The notes under the pieces: model-generated | What the model saw: the letters and a program-made list of their open reading frames with translations, nothing else | Told to the model about the DNA's origin: nothing | Database searches by the model: none | Made by a program: the position numbers and the translations under genes | Assembly (NCBI GenBank): GCA_016213325.1 | Contig: JACRAY010000022.1 | Location: 62,001-126,000, forward strand | DNA length: 64,000 nt | Source: Burkholderiales bacterium | GTDB lineage: Bacteria > Pseudomonadota > Gammaproteobacteria > Burkholderiales > Burkholderiaceae_C | Direction: 5' to 3' | Shown here: positions 35,758-44,217 of the stretch, in pieces | Position numbering within the stretch: position 1 is the first letter of the stretch | Layout of the letters: each line of letters opens with the position of its first letter

Positions 35758-36732
35758 ATGCGAGGAAAGATCGCGATCGAAGAGCACTGGGAGTCCCCGG
35801 AAGTCGATACCCCTTCGACTTTTGGATTCATCGATCCCAACTACCTGACGCACCTGAACCAGCGCCTGCAGGAAGTCGATCGCCGCCTGGAAGAGATGGA
35901 TGCGGCGGGGATCGCCATCTCCGTGCTCTCATTGACGCAGCCGGGCGTCCAGGGCATCCACGACAAACGGGCGGCAATCGATTTCGCGCGCCGCATGAAC
36001 GATTACGCGGCAGAGACCCTGGCAAAGCGCGATCCCAAGCGACTCAAGACATTCGCTTGCGTCGCGCTGCAAGACCCCGAGCAGGCTGCCCTCGAAGCCA
36101 GGCGCGCCTGCACGGAGTTGGGCTGCATCGGCGTGCTGGTGAATGGCTTTACCAACACTGGCGACGACAGCGGGACCTATCTCGATGAGCCGCAGGTGCT
36201 TCCGTTCTGGCAGGCCATCAGCGAGCTGGACGTCCCTGTCTATCTCCACCCCCGCATGCCGCTTGTGAGCCAGCGAAAAGCCTACGCGGGATATCCCGGC
36301 CTGGTCGGATCGGCCTGGGGCTTCGGCCACGAAACGGCTACGCACGCATTGCGCCTGATGCTGAGCGGGCTGTTCGACCGCTTTCCAAAGGTCAACGTGA
36401 TGCTCGGGCACCTCGGCGAAGGCCTGGCGTTGTCGCTGCCGCGGGTGGAGCATCGCCTGCGCCACCAGATGCCTGGGACGCATGGCACGCACTTGCGCAC
36501 TCCAATGGAATACCTGTGTGACAACTTCTACGTCACCACCTCCGGAACCTTCCGCACCCAGGGCCTTCTGCACACGATCAGCGAAATCGGGGTGGAACGG
36601 GTGCTCTTCGCGGTGGACTATCCCTACGAGTCCATGAGCGAAATCACCGAATGGTTCGACGAATGCGCGATCAGCCCGAATGACAAACGGGCGATTGCTT
36701 CCGGGAATGCGCGCCGCCTGTTCGGTCTCTGA
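35758..36732 (+). CDS. amidohydrolase-2 family decarboxylase, gamma-resorcylate decarboxylase-like
   Basis: Metal-dependent amidohydrolase-superfamily protein of 324 residues. Counting from the chosen ATG gives Glu8 and His10 (IEEHW), His164 (YLHPR), His218 (MLGHLGEG) and Asp287 (AVDYPYE). These match, as I recall, the metal ligands and catalytic residues of gamma-resorcylate (2,6-dihydroxybenzoate) decarboxylase. DNFYVTTSGTFRTQ and NARRLFGL are also family-typical. It probably performs non-oxidative decarboxylation of a hydroxylated aromatic or related acid. No resorcinol hydroxylase or ring-cleavage gene is near, so the true substrate may differ. Confidence 0.87.
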   Translation: MRGKIAIEEHWESPEVDTPSTFGFIDPNYLTHLNQRLQEVDRRLEEMDAAGIAISVLSLTQPGVQGIHDKRAAIDFARRMNDYAAETLAKRDPKRLKTFACVALQDPEQAALEARRACTELGCIGVLVNGFTNTGDDSGTYLDEPQVLPFWQAISELDVPVYLHPRMPLVSQRKAYAGYPGLVGSAWGFGHETATHALRLMLSGLFDRFPKVNVMLGHLGEGLALSLPRVEHRLRHQMPGTHGTHLRTPMEYLCDNFYVTTSGTFRTQGLLHTISEIGVERVLFAVDYPYESMSEITEWFDECAISPNDKRAIASGNARRLFGL

Positions 36733-36761
36733 GCGATGGATCAGCGACAAGGACTCCAGAC

Positions 36762-37502
36762 ATGCTGAAAGAAATTGCGGTGAATGAACAAGCCGTGCGC
36801 ACGGACCTGGCAGCGTGCTACCGCTTGGCTGCGCACTTCCGCATGACCGACATGACGTACACGCACATCTCCGCGCGGCTTGACGGCGGGGAAGAATTAT
36901 TGCTGAACGCTTTCGGACTCTTGTTCGAAGAGGTCTGCGCCTCCAACCTGGTCAAGGTCAGCGCCTCCGGAGAAATTCTGGATGACCCGACAGGCGTGGG
37001 CATCAATGCCGCCGGCTTCGTGATCCACAGCGCGGTGCACGCCGCCCGTCCGGACATCAAATGTGTGATGCACACCCATACCGCGGCCGGCATGGCCGTG
37101 TCGACGCACCCGGACGGCTTGCTGCCGATCACCCAGCATGCGATGCGATTCCACAATCGCATTGCGCGGCATGCGTATGAGGGTATCGCCATCGATCTGG
37201 CAGAGCGGGAAAGACTGGCGAGAGACCTGGGTGGGCACAACGCCATGATCCTGGAGAACCACGGCCTGCTGGCCTGCGGCCGCACGGTTGCCGAGGCCTT
37301 CGGCACGATGTACTACCTCGAACGCGCCTGCCAGGCACAAGTAGCAGCGCTCGGAAGCGGGGTCAAACCCCTTATGCCATCGCAGGACGCGATCGAAAAG
37401 ACGGCGAACCTGTTTCACGAGAACCGTGGAAAGGCCGATCAGCGCGACTGGCCGCCCTTGCTGCGAATGCTGGATCGGATCGATCCGTCGTTTCGAGACT
37501 AG
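36762..37502 (+). CDS. class II aldolase/adducin family protein
   Basis: Zinc-dependent class II aldolase-fold protein of 246 residues. YTHISARLDGGEELLLNAFG, the metal-binding CVMHTHTAAGMAV (HxH), and ILENHGLLACG (third His) are present. The family includes fuculose-phosphate aldolase, ribulose-phosphate epimerase and decarboxylases, so a retro-aldol or decarboxylation step is expected. Second gene of the plus arm, between the decarboxylase-like protein and a 2-hydroxyacid dehydrogenase. Confidence 0.88.
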   Translation: MLKEIAVNEQAVRTDLAACYRLAAHFRMTDMTYTHISARLDGGEELLLNAFGLLFEEVCASNLVKVSASGEILDDPTGVGINAAGFVIHSAVHAARPDIKCVMHTHTAAGMAVSTHPDGLLPITQHAMRFHNRIARHAYEGIAIDLAERERLARDLGGHNAMILENHGLLACGRTVAEAFGTMYYLERACQAQVAALGSGVKPLMPSQDAIEKTANLFHENRGKADQRDWPPLLRMLDRIDPSFRD

Positions 37503-37519
37503 TACAGCCGGGCCAGCAC

Positions 37520-38464
37520 ATGCTCTTCATCGTTGGTCCGACGCGGGCCGGACCGCTCATGAAGAAGATCGGGTCCTTGCTCGAGGACGCCAACCGTCCA
37601 GCGACCGTCATCGCGACTGAGAGCCGGGACCTGCTGGACTTTCCCGAGTTGGCGCAAGCCTCCGTGCTCGTCTGCCTGATGATCCCCTGCGGGGCGAGGG
37701 AGATGGATGCGATGCCGGCGCTGCGAGGAATCGTCTCGCCGCTACTCGGCTATGACTGGATAGATGTCGAAGAGGCCACACGCAGGTCCATCCCTGTGGT
37801 GAATGGGGAGATTCGCGAGAGCAGGGAGAGCATGGCCGAAGCCACCATCATGCTCGTGCTCGCGTTGCTGTATCGCTTGCGCGAAACGGAAGCCGAGCTT
37901 CGTGTGGGTGGCGAACGAGTCCAGCATCGCAACATGCTGAAGGGTCGCACCGTTGGCATCGTGGGCTATGGCGGTATCACGCGCGAGATCGTTCACCGTC
38001 TCAGGGGCTGGCAGGCCACGATTCTCGTGCATACCCGCCAGCCGCAGGAGAACGAAGAAGGCATTTCTTTCGTTTCGAGCGAAGCTCTTCTAGCCGCCAG
38101 CGACGTGGTGCTGCTGATGACCCGGCTGGACGATGGCAGCAGGCATTGGCTGGATAAACGCCGTATGCAGCTGATGAAGCGTGGGGTACTCCTTGTCAAT
38201 ACAGCCCGGGGCGGCCTGGTGGACGAGGACGCGTTGGTGGAAGCCTTGCAGTCCGGCCAGGTGGGCGCCGCCGCGCTCGACGTGTTCGAAGTTGAACCGC
38301 TGCCCGCCGGGCACCCGTTCCGGCAGCTTCCCAACGTCATCCTGACCCCGCATTCGGTCGGCCATACGGTGCAAATGACTGAGCAGATCCCGCGGATGGC
38401 CGTCGCCAACATCCTGGCGCTGCTGGATGGAAAGCGACCCGATAGCTGCAAGAACATTCTTTAG
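37520..38464 (+). CDS. D-isomer-specific 2-hydroxyacid dehydrogenase
   Basis: NAD-dependent dehydrogenase of 314 residues. The nucleotide-binding loop reads VGIVGYGGITREIV, a variant of GxGxxG. The catalytic Arg lies in NTARGGLVDEDAL, the Glu in FEVEPLPAGHPF and the His in LTPHSVGHT. It interconverts a 2-oxo and D-2-hydroxy acid. Third gene of the plus arm, likely acting on an aldolase product or precursor (inference). Confidence 0.88.
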   Translation: MLFIVGPTRAGPLMKKIGSLLEDANRPATVIATESRDLLDFPELAQASVLVCLMIPCGAREMDAMPALRGIVSPLLGYDWIDVEEATRRSIPVVNGEIRESRESMAEATIMLVLALLYRLRETEAELRVGGERVQHRNMLKGRTVGIVGYGGITREIVHRLRGWQATILVHTRQPQENEEGISFVSSEALLAASDVVLLMTRLDDGSRHWLDKRRMQLMKRGVLLVNTARGGLVDEDALVEALQSGQVGAAALDVFEVEPLPAGHPFRQLPNVILTPHSVGHTVQMTEQIPRMAVANILALLDGKRPDSCKNIL

Positions 38465-38480
38465 GAACCAAGGAGACGAT

Positions 38481-39446
38481 ATGAAATGGATGCTTGTCTT
38501 GATCGGGTTGGTGTTTTCATGCGTTGGCGCGCATGCGCAGACTCAACCGTTTCCCCAAAAGCCGGTCAAGATCATCGTGCCGTATCCGCCCGGCGGCATG
38601 GACATCCTGTATCGAGCGCTGGCCGTTGAGCTGTCGACCAAATGGGGGCAGCCAGTCATCGTGGAGAACCGCGCCGGTGCGGACTCGCGGATAGGAGCAG
38701 AGGCGGTGGCCAAGGCTGCGCCGGACGGTTACACGATCCTGGCAACGGGCGACTTTACCTTCGTCGCCAATCGATTTCTCTTTGCGAAGCTGCCGTACGA
38801 CCCTGACAAGAGTTTTGCCCCGGTGTCGCTCGTGGCACAGACAGAGATGTTCCTCCTCGCGAGCGAGAGCTTGCCGGTGAACGACCTTCGGGAACTCGTG
38901 GCATACGCTCGCGCGCGCCCGAAGCAGGTCAGTTTCGGTTCGTTTTCAAAGGGCAGCCAGGCCGACCTTGCTTTCCTGATGTTGAACAAGCGGGAAGGAA
39001 TCGACTTGCTGGCCGTGCCCTACAAGGGCATCGGGCCCGTGTTGGCCGGGATGGCGGGAGGGGAAATCCAGTTGGGGATGGGGGGCACCAACGTCGCGGA
39101 ACCGCTCATCCAGGCGAAGAAGCTCAAGGTGCTTGCCATGACCGGGTCTTCGCGCCATCAGCAGTTCCCCAATGTCAAGACGGCCACGGAGCAAGGTTTC
39201 CCCTATGTCATCTCGAGGCTGTGGTACGGCGTTTTCGTGCCTGCCGGTACACCCGGTGCAGTCGTGAACAAGATCAGTTCCGACATCCAGGCGGTCCTCG
39301 CCAACAAGGAATTTGTCGAAACCAAAATCGCGTCCCGCGGAATCAGGCCGTTGAGCGGCAATGCGGAAGATCTCGCCAGGCGAATCGCGGAGGACGTGGC
39401 GCGTGGCGAGCAGGCTTTCAGGGAAGCCGGCATCAAGCCCGAGTAG
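38481..39446 (+). CDS. Bug/TctC family tripartite tricarboxylate transporter substrate-binding protein
   Basis: Periplasmic receptor of 321 residues. Signal peptide MKWMLVLIGLVFSCVGAHAQ with cleavage after AHA, then FPQKPVKIIVPYPPGGMD, AAPDGYTIL and LLAVPYKGIG. ATG 38481 with AAGGAGA upstream replaces the track start at 38427, which lies in the dehydrogenase gene. It closely resembles the receptor at 45802 (shared GGMDILYRALAVELSTKW versus GGSDQLYRALAVELSTRW), so the two arms may import the same or related ligands. Confidence 0.92.
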   Translation: MKWMLVLIGLVFSCVGAHAQTQPFPQKPVKIIVPYPPGGMDILYRALAVELSTKWGQPVIVENRAGADSRIGAEAVAKAAPDGYTILATGDFTFVANRFLFAKLPYDPDKSFAPVSLVAQTEMFLLASESLPVNDLRELVAYARARPKQVSFGSFSKGSQADLAFLMLNKREGIDLLAVPYKGIGPVLAGMAGGEIQLGMGGTNVAEPLIQAKKLKVLAMTGSSRHQQFPNVKTATEQGFPYVISRLWYGVFVPAGTPGAVVNKISSDIQAVLANKEFVETKIASRGIRPLSGNAEDLARRIAEDVARGEQAFREAGIKPE

Positions 39447-39475
39447 CGATGGCCCAACGCAATGCACCGGGGTAA

Positions 39476-40267
39476 ATGATGGAACTGGGGATCAAAGGAA
39501 GAAAGGCCATCATCGCGGGAGGCAGCGCCGGAATGGGAAGAGAGAGCGCCCTGGCGCTTGCGAGGGAAGGTGTGGAGGTCTGCATATCGGCGAGGGGCGA
39601 GGCTCGATTGCAGGCGACCGCCCAGGAAATTGCGCAGGCGACGGGCGTCCGCGTCGTTCCCGTTGTAGCCGACCATGGCACCAGCGAGGGCCGCGCCCGC
39701 CTGCTCGCGGCATGCCCTGAGCCCGATATCCTCGTCATCACCTGTTCGCCGCCGCGGTTCCTGCAGAGCTATATGGAGCCAGAGCCCGAAGAATGGATGG
39801 ACGCGCTTTCGACCACGTTGCTGGGTCCCGTCGAACTCATGCGGGCGACCGTGGGCGGCATGGCGGCCCGCGGCTTCGGCCGGGTCGTCAACATCGGAAC
39901 GATCGCAGCCAAGCGGCCCCACGAGAGCCGCTTGTTGTCGGGACCCCCGAGGGCCGCTTTGTGCAACTACGCCGCTGCCATCTCCGGAGGCCTTGCGAAA
40001 AGCAACGTCGCCATCAACAGCATCCTCCCCGGCATGTTCGACACAGCGGCAATGCAGCAGCGGTTCAAGTCGCTGTCGAAGCAGAACGGCACCACGTACG
40101 AGGAGGAGATGGACCAGTGGATCGGGCAAGTGGGCATCCCGGCCTCCAGGCTGGGTGATGCAAGGGACGTCGGCGCATTGTGCGCACTGCTCTGCAGCCA
40201 GTACGCCAGCTTCATCATCGGCCAGAGTATCGTGGTCGACGGCGGGCAGCTGACGTCAACTTTCTAG
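39476..40267 (+). CDS. SDR family protein with atypical active site
   Basis: SDR-fold protein of 263 residues. The cofactor motif IIAGGSAGMGRESALALAREG is intact and GQSIVVDGGQ closes the fold. At the usual YxxxK position the sequence is S155-G-P-P-R159, so both Tyr and Lys appear replaced. Related divergent SDRs exist, often annotated as 3-oxoacyl-ACP reductase-like. Activity may differ from dehydrogenation. Last gene of the plus arm. Confidence 0.82.
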   Translation: MMELGIKGRKAIIAGGSAGMGRESALALAREGVEVCISARGEARLQATAQEIAQATGVRVVPVVADHGTSEGRARLLAACPEPDILVITCSPPRFLQSYMEPEPEEWMDALSTTLLGPVELMRATVGGMAARGFGRVVNIGTIAAKRPHESRLLSGPPRAALCNYAAAISGGLAKSNVAINSILPGMFDTAAMQQRFKSLSKQNGTTYEEEMDQWIGQVGIPASRLGDARDVGALCALLCSQYASFIIGQSIVVDGGQLTSTF

Positions 40268-40310
40268 GGACGTCGGTCCTTCCGACTTTGGCTAGGAGCT
40301 TGCACATCGA

Positions 40311-40345
40311 GATAGATCAATCTGGAACTTCGATTTGCCAATCTA
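40311..40345. promoter_or_regulatory. candidate operator before the island TetR gene
   Basis: GATAGATCAATCTGG at 40311-40325 resembles AGATTAATCTAT at 35674 and ATAGATTAACCTAT at 46808. A second GATTTGCCAATCTA (40332-40345) is a looser dyad. Only 13 bases separate it from the TetR start codon, consistent with autorepression. Confidence 0.5.
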
Positions 40346-40357
40346 CAATGGCTGCCA

Positions 40358-41050
40358 ATGAAACGGATCCTTGCAGCTCCTGTTCCCGCCAAGCCGAAGT
40401 CCGCGCCGCGCCGCGCGGCGCCTGCGGCGACGCCGATGCCCGAGATGCCAGCCGAGCGCCTGCTCGAGGCGGCGGTGGCGCTGTTCGCGCAGCACGGCTT
40501 CGATGCGGTCAGTACGGGGGCAGTGGCAACCGCCGCCGGCCTCACCCAGTCGATGGTGCACTACCACTTCGGCACGAAGGAAAAGCTCTGGAAGGCGGCC
40601 GTGGAGCACCTCATGCATGCGCGCGGAAACATGTTTTCCCTGAACCTGGAAGACCTGCGGGACGTGGATGCCCTTTCGCGCCTGAAGGTGATGCTGCGCC
40701 GTTTCATTTCCGCCAATGCGGCGGACCCTGACCTCACGCGGATTCTCATTCATGAGGGCATGAACGATTCGCCACGCCTGAAGTGGCTCGCGAAGCGCTT
40801 CATGGTCCGCGGCTACGCGACCTTCAACGCCGCCATCGACTCGGCAATCGCCGCGGGGGTGGTGCGCAAGCTGCCCGTGCGAGACGTGACCAACATCATC
40901 GTCGGTGCTTGCGTGCTCACCTTCACGCTGAGCCGGTTGCTCCACGAGGTGTATGGCGAGATGCCCACGACTCCCGAGGCGGTTTCCTCGCTCAGTGATA
41001 CCTTGCTCGAAGTGCTGTTCAAGGGCCTGGAAGCGAAGCCCAAGCCCTGA
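40358..41050 (+). CDS. TetR/AcrR family transcriptional regulator of the two-armed island
   Basis: Regulator of 230 residues. An Ala/Pro-rich N-terminal extension (APVPAKPKSAPRRAAPAATP) precedes the helix-turn-helix STGAVATAAGLTQSMVHYHFGTKEKLW. The C-terminal ligand domain (NLEDLRDVDALSRLKVMLRRFIS) is of a type common in Burkholderiales with unknown effectors. It sits between the two arms and is convergent with the minus arm. Shared dyad motifs upstream of both arms and of this gene make it the likely common repressor. Confidence 0.9.
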   Translation: MKRILAAPVPAKPKSAPRRAAPAATPMPEMPAERLLEAAVALFAQHGFDAVSTGAVATAAGLTQSMVHYHFGTKEKLWKAAVEHLMHARGNMFSLNLEDLRDVDALSRLKVMLRRFISANAADPDLTRILIHEGMNDSPRLKWLAKRFMVRGYATFNAAIDSAIAAGVVRKLPVRDVTNIIVGACVLTFTLSRLLHEVYGEMPTTPEAVSSLSDTLLEVLFKGLEAKPKP

Positions 41051-41103
41051 GCCGGGCTGCTACCTGGCGGGGATCACCGGCACGAGCCCGAAGCTAGACA
41101 TCG

Positions 41104-42249
41104 TCAGGTATTTTCGTTGGAGAAGATGATCGTCGAGCTCGCCGCAAACATGCCGCCGACGCCATGAGCCACCGAAATCTTCGCGCCCTGGACTTGCGCA
41201 GGCGCGATTCCGCGCATCTGGCGGATGCTTTCCTGCAGCGCATACATGCCATACATGCCCGAATGCATGTAGCTGAGCCCGCCGCCGTTCGTATTCAGCG
41301 GCAGTTTGCCGCCGGGGCGCGTGTGCCCTTCACGAATGAACCCCGCCGCCTCGCCGGGCCGGCAGAACCCTAGGTCCTCCAGGCCGTACAGCGGCAGGTG
41401 CGCGAACGCGTCGTAGATCATCAGGTGGTCCACGTCTGCATGGGAGATGCCGGCTTGTGCGAAAGCGTTGCGTCCCGACACGCGAAAAGCCTTGGAGGAG
41501 CTGAAGTCCTCCATCTGGCTGATCATGTTGCCCTCGACGCTTTCGCCGGTGCCGATGACATAGACCGGCCGTGCGTGCAAGTCGGCCGCTCGATCGGCGG
41601 CCGACAGGACGATGGCACCGCCGCCGTCCGTGACCAGGCAGCACATCAACATCCGGAAGGGGTACGCGATCATCTTCGAAGACATCACGTCATCGACGGT
41701 GATCGGGGCCTTCTGGCTGGCTCGCGGGTTGAGCGCGGCCCATTCGCGCTGGACAACGGCGACTCGAGCGAGGTCTTCCTGTTCGTAGCCGCGGTCCTTC
41801 AAGTAGCGCAGCACAGGGAGCGTGAACATCGTTGGCGGGCCGTAGGTACCGAACGGGGTCTCGAACTGCTGCGGCAGGCTGCCCGGCATCGGGTGGGGGA
41901 ACCCGGCGGCGGCAACGCGGGAGCGCCCACTTTCGCCGTGGGTGATCAGGACGTGGCGGCACAAACCGGACTCGATGGCCGCCATCGCATGACGCACGTG
42001 CATCATGAAGGAGCATCCGCCGACGCCCGTGGCGTCGATCCAGGTCGGGGTGATGCCCAGGTAGAGCGCCAGCGACTCAGGGGTTTCACCCGCTGTCGCG
42101 ATTCCGTCGATGTCGGACGGCTTCAGCCCCGCATCCGCAAGCGCGTTCAACGCAGCGTCCGCGTGCAGCTGGAGCTGCGACATGTGCGGAAGCTTTCCCA
42201 TCTCGGTCGTTTCGGCGGCGCCGACGACCGCTGCGCGCGCGCGGTTCAT
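41104..42249 (-). CDS. thiolase-like protein (lipid-transfer/aldolase type)
   Basis: Thiolase-fold protein of 381 residues. It lacks the canonical CxS nucleophile motif and the C-terminal CxGGG: the corresponding regions read TGVGGCSFMMHV and VAHGVGGMFA. LPLNTNGGGLSYMHSGMYG is characteristic of the SCP-x/Ltp2-like group. Its ATG overlaps the DUF35 gene stop. In steroid side-chain degradation Ltp2 is a retro-aldolase partnered by a DUF35 domain, so an aldolase rather than thiolytic role is the best inference. Last gene of the minus arm. Confidence 0.85.
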   Translation of the reverse strand: MNRARAAVVGAAETTEMGKLPHMSQLQLHADAALNALADAGLKPSDIDGIATAGETPESLALYLGITPTWIDATGVGGCSFMMHVRHAMAAIESGLCRHVLITHGESGRSRVAAAGFPHPMPGSLPQQFETPFGTYGPPTMFTLPVLRYLKDRGYEQEDLARVAVVQREWAALNPRASQKAPITVDDVMSSKMIAYPFRMLMCCLVTDGGGAIVLSAADRAADLHARPVYVIGTGESVEGNMISQMEDFSSSKAFRVSGRNAFAQAGISHADVDHLMIYDAFAHLPLYGLEDLGFCRPGEAAGFIREGHTRPGGKLPLNTNGGGLSYMHSGMYGMYALQESIRQMRGIAPAQVQGAKISVAHGVGGMFAASSTIIFSNENT

Positions 42250-42659
42250 CGCGCGTCTCCGGCGAGCTTGAAAAGCGGCAGGGAAATCTTGTCGTTCATG
42301 GCCTCGAAGGTGACCTCGACGGGATGATCCAGCGGCAGCAGCGCGGGGTCACAAGGCGTCCCCACGATGTTCGTCATCATCTTCGGCCCCTCTTCCAGCT
42401 TGACCACTGCGATGGTGTAGGGCGGCTGGAAGCCGGGGGCCGGCAAGTGGGAAATGACGTAGCTGTGAAGCGTTCCTCGGCCGCTGGCCCGGACCACTTC
42501 CACGTGCCTGGACGTGCACGCGGGACAGAAGGGCCTGGGAGGGAAGTAGGTATTGCCGCAGTCGCGGCAGGACTGGAGTCGAAGTTCACCGACGCGCGTG
42601 CCTTCCCAGAAATGGGCGGTTTCGGGCGTGGGTACGGGCAGGGGGCGATCGGTGGTCAT
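42246..42659 (-). CDS. Zn-ribbon domain-containing OB-fold protein (DUF35)
   Basis: Small protein of 137 residues with an N-terminal zinc ribbon (CRDCGNTYFPPRPFCPAC, two CxxC pairs) followed by an OB-fold (GRGTLHSYVISHLPAPGFQPPY). DUF35 proteins partner thiolase-like enzymes, for example the ChsH2-Ltp2 aldolase complex. Its stop overlaps the thiolase-like start by 4 bases, supporting a fixed-ratio complex. Confidence 0.88.
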   Translation of the reverse strand: MTTDRPLPVPTPETAHFWEGTRVGELRLQSCRDCGNTYFPPRPFCPACTSRHVEVVRASGRGTLHSYVISHLPAPGFQPPYTIAVVKLEEGPKMMTNIVGTPCDPALLPLDHPVEVTFEAMNDKISLPLFKLAGDAR

Positions 42660-42673
42660 CGGGGCCGGACCTC

Positions 42674-43135
42674 TCAGGCGGGCTTGCCTGCCATCAGCAG
42701 TGCCTGGTCGTATGTCAGCACGGTTTCGCCGCGCTGGTTCTTTGTGGTGATGGTCATTGCCACGATGCCACGGCCCGGCTTGTTCGACTCGCGCGTGCTG
42801 GTGACCGTGGCCGTCGTGAGCACCGTGTCGCCAAACCGGACCGGGCTGGAGAAGCGCACGTTGTCCATGCCGAGGAAGCCGATGGTCGTTCCTTCGAACA
42901 TGCCGGTCTGGTTCATCTGGCCGGACGTGACGGCGAGAGTCAGCAGGCCGTGGCCGATGCGCACGCCGAACATGCCCTTTTCTGCATACACCTGGTTCAC
43001 GTGGACGGGGTTGAAGTCACCGGACAGGCCGGCGAAAAGGTTCACGTCGCCGCTCTCGATGGTGCGGCCCCCGGTCTCGATCACTTCGCCGACCTCGAAG
43101 TCGTGCCAGTATTTTGCGTTGCGCGATTTGCTCAT
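42674..43135 (-). CDS. MaoC family dehydratase (R-specific enoyl-CoA hydratase-like)
   Basis: Hot-dog fold protein of 153 residues. SGDFNPVHVNQVYA contains the DxNPxH hydratase dyad and FGVRIGHGLLT the conserved loop. Start ATG 43135 (MSKSRNAKYWHDFEVG) has AGGAG upstream; the long track version runs into the CoA-transferase gene. Expected to hydrate a 2-enoyl-CoA, giving the 3-hydroxyacyl-CoA that a retro-aldolase could cleave. Confidence 0.88.
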   Translation of the reverse strand: MSKSRNAKYWHDFEVGEVIETGGRTIESGDVNLFAGLSGDFNPVHVNQVYAEKGMFGVRIGHGLLTLAVTSGQMNQTGMFEGTTIGFLGMDNVRFSSPVRFGDTVLTTATVTSTRESNKPGRGIVAMTITTKNQRGETVLTYDQALLMAGKPA

Positions 43136-43152
43136 TTGCAGCTCCTGTTGGG

Positions 43153-44217
43153 TTAAAGAAATGCCGTCGTGATGGGCACTGGATTGCGTGTGCCGGCTGA
43201 GGGGTGGGTGACATCCACGGAGAAGCGCGGCGTCGGACCCGATTGGGATACGCCTTCGATCTCGATCAACGAGCCCCGCGCGGCGAGATGCGCATGGCGC
43301 GGCGCTTCGAGATAGCTCAGGACGGGCGACACGCAGTGGTCGCCCTGCTCGAGCAGCGCGCCCCACTCGTCGCGGGTGCGCGTCTTGAAGATTCGCGAGA
43401 AAGTCTCACGCAAGGCCTTGCGATCCTGTGACGCATGGCGCTTCGGAGGAGGGGCGAGGCCGACCGCGCCGCATAGCCTGGTGTAGAAGGGCTCTTCGAG
43501 CGGACCGACAGCTACGAATTTGCCGTCAGCGCACTCATAGACGCTGTAGTCGGGCAGGCCGCCATCGAACAGGTTCGATTCGCGCGTGTCTGTCCATTCG
43601 CCATCGGCGATCTGCTCGTGGATCGCAGTCATGAGCGAAACGATCCCGTCGCACATGGCGGCATCGACCACCTGGCCCCTGCCGGTGCGGCGGGCAGCCA
43701 TCAGCGCGGCCAGGATGCCGCTGACCAGGAACATCGATCCGCCGGCAAAATCCCCGATCAAGTTCAACGGCAGGACGGGGCGTTCGCGCGGCCCGATGGC
43801 TGCAAGGGCACCCGTGACGGCGATGAAATTGATGTCATGACCTGCGGTCGACCTCAGCGGGCCGGCCTGTCCCCAGCCTGTCACCCGCCCGTAGACGAGT
43901 CTCGGGTTGTCTGCGATCAGGACTTCGGGTCCGAGGCCCAGGCGCTCCATCGTGCCTGGACGAAAGCCTTCGATCAGTGCGTGGGCACCGCTGACGAGCT
44001 GGCGGACGCACGCGAGATCGTCCGGGTTCTTGAGGTCTGCCGCATAGCGTTTCGCACGGCCTCGCTGGGAGATTGCCGTGGCTGGCGCGGGCTGCGCGTC
44101 GGGCCGTTCGATCCGGATCACGGTTGCACCCATGTCCGCGAGCAGCATGGCCGCATAGGGGCCCGGGCCGAGCCCTGCGAACTCGACGACGGTGAGGTCG
44201 TTCAACGGCCCGGTCAT
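43153..44217 (-). CDS. CaiB/BaiF family CoA-transferase, alpha-methylacyl-CoA racemase-like
   Basis: Type III CoA-transferase/racemase of 354 residues. VVEFAGLGPGPYAAMLLADMGATVIRIERPD opens the fold. GHDINFIAVTGAL and AAMCDGIVSLM match the His and Asp regions of alpha-methylacyl-CoA racemase, so epimerisation of a 2-methylacyl-CoA is more likely than CoA transfer. A 2-methyl branched acyl-CoA substrate would agree with the neighbouring side-chain-type enzymes. ATG overlaps the ligase stop (ATGA). Confidence 0.87.
   Translation of the reverse strand: MTGPLNDLTVVEFAGLGPGPYAAMLLADMGATVIRIERPDAQPAPATAISQRGRAKRYAADLKNPDDLACVRQLVSGAHALIEGFRPGTMERLGLGPEVLIADNPRLVYGRVTGWGQAGPLRSTAGHDINFIAVTGALAAIGPRERPVLPLNLIGDFAGGSMFLVSGILAALMAARRTGRGQVVDAAMCDGIVSLMTAIHEQIADGEWTDTRESNLFDGGLPDYSVYECADGKFVAVGPLEEPFYTRLCGAVGLAPPPKRHASQDRKALRETFSRIFKTRTRDEWGALLEQGDHCVSPVLSYLEAPRHAHLAARGSLIEIEGVSQSGPTPRFSVDVTHPSAGTRNPVPITTAFL

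Noticed and set aside
41053-41090. CGGGCT/AGCCCG inverted repeat between the TetR and thiolase-like genes
   Set aside because: Stem of about 6 bp with a long loop of over 25 bases and no U-run; too weak to call a terminator.
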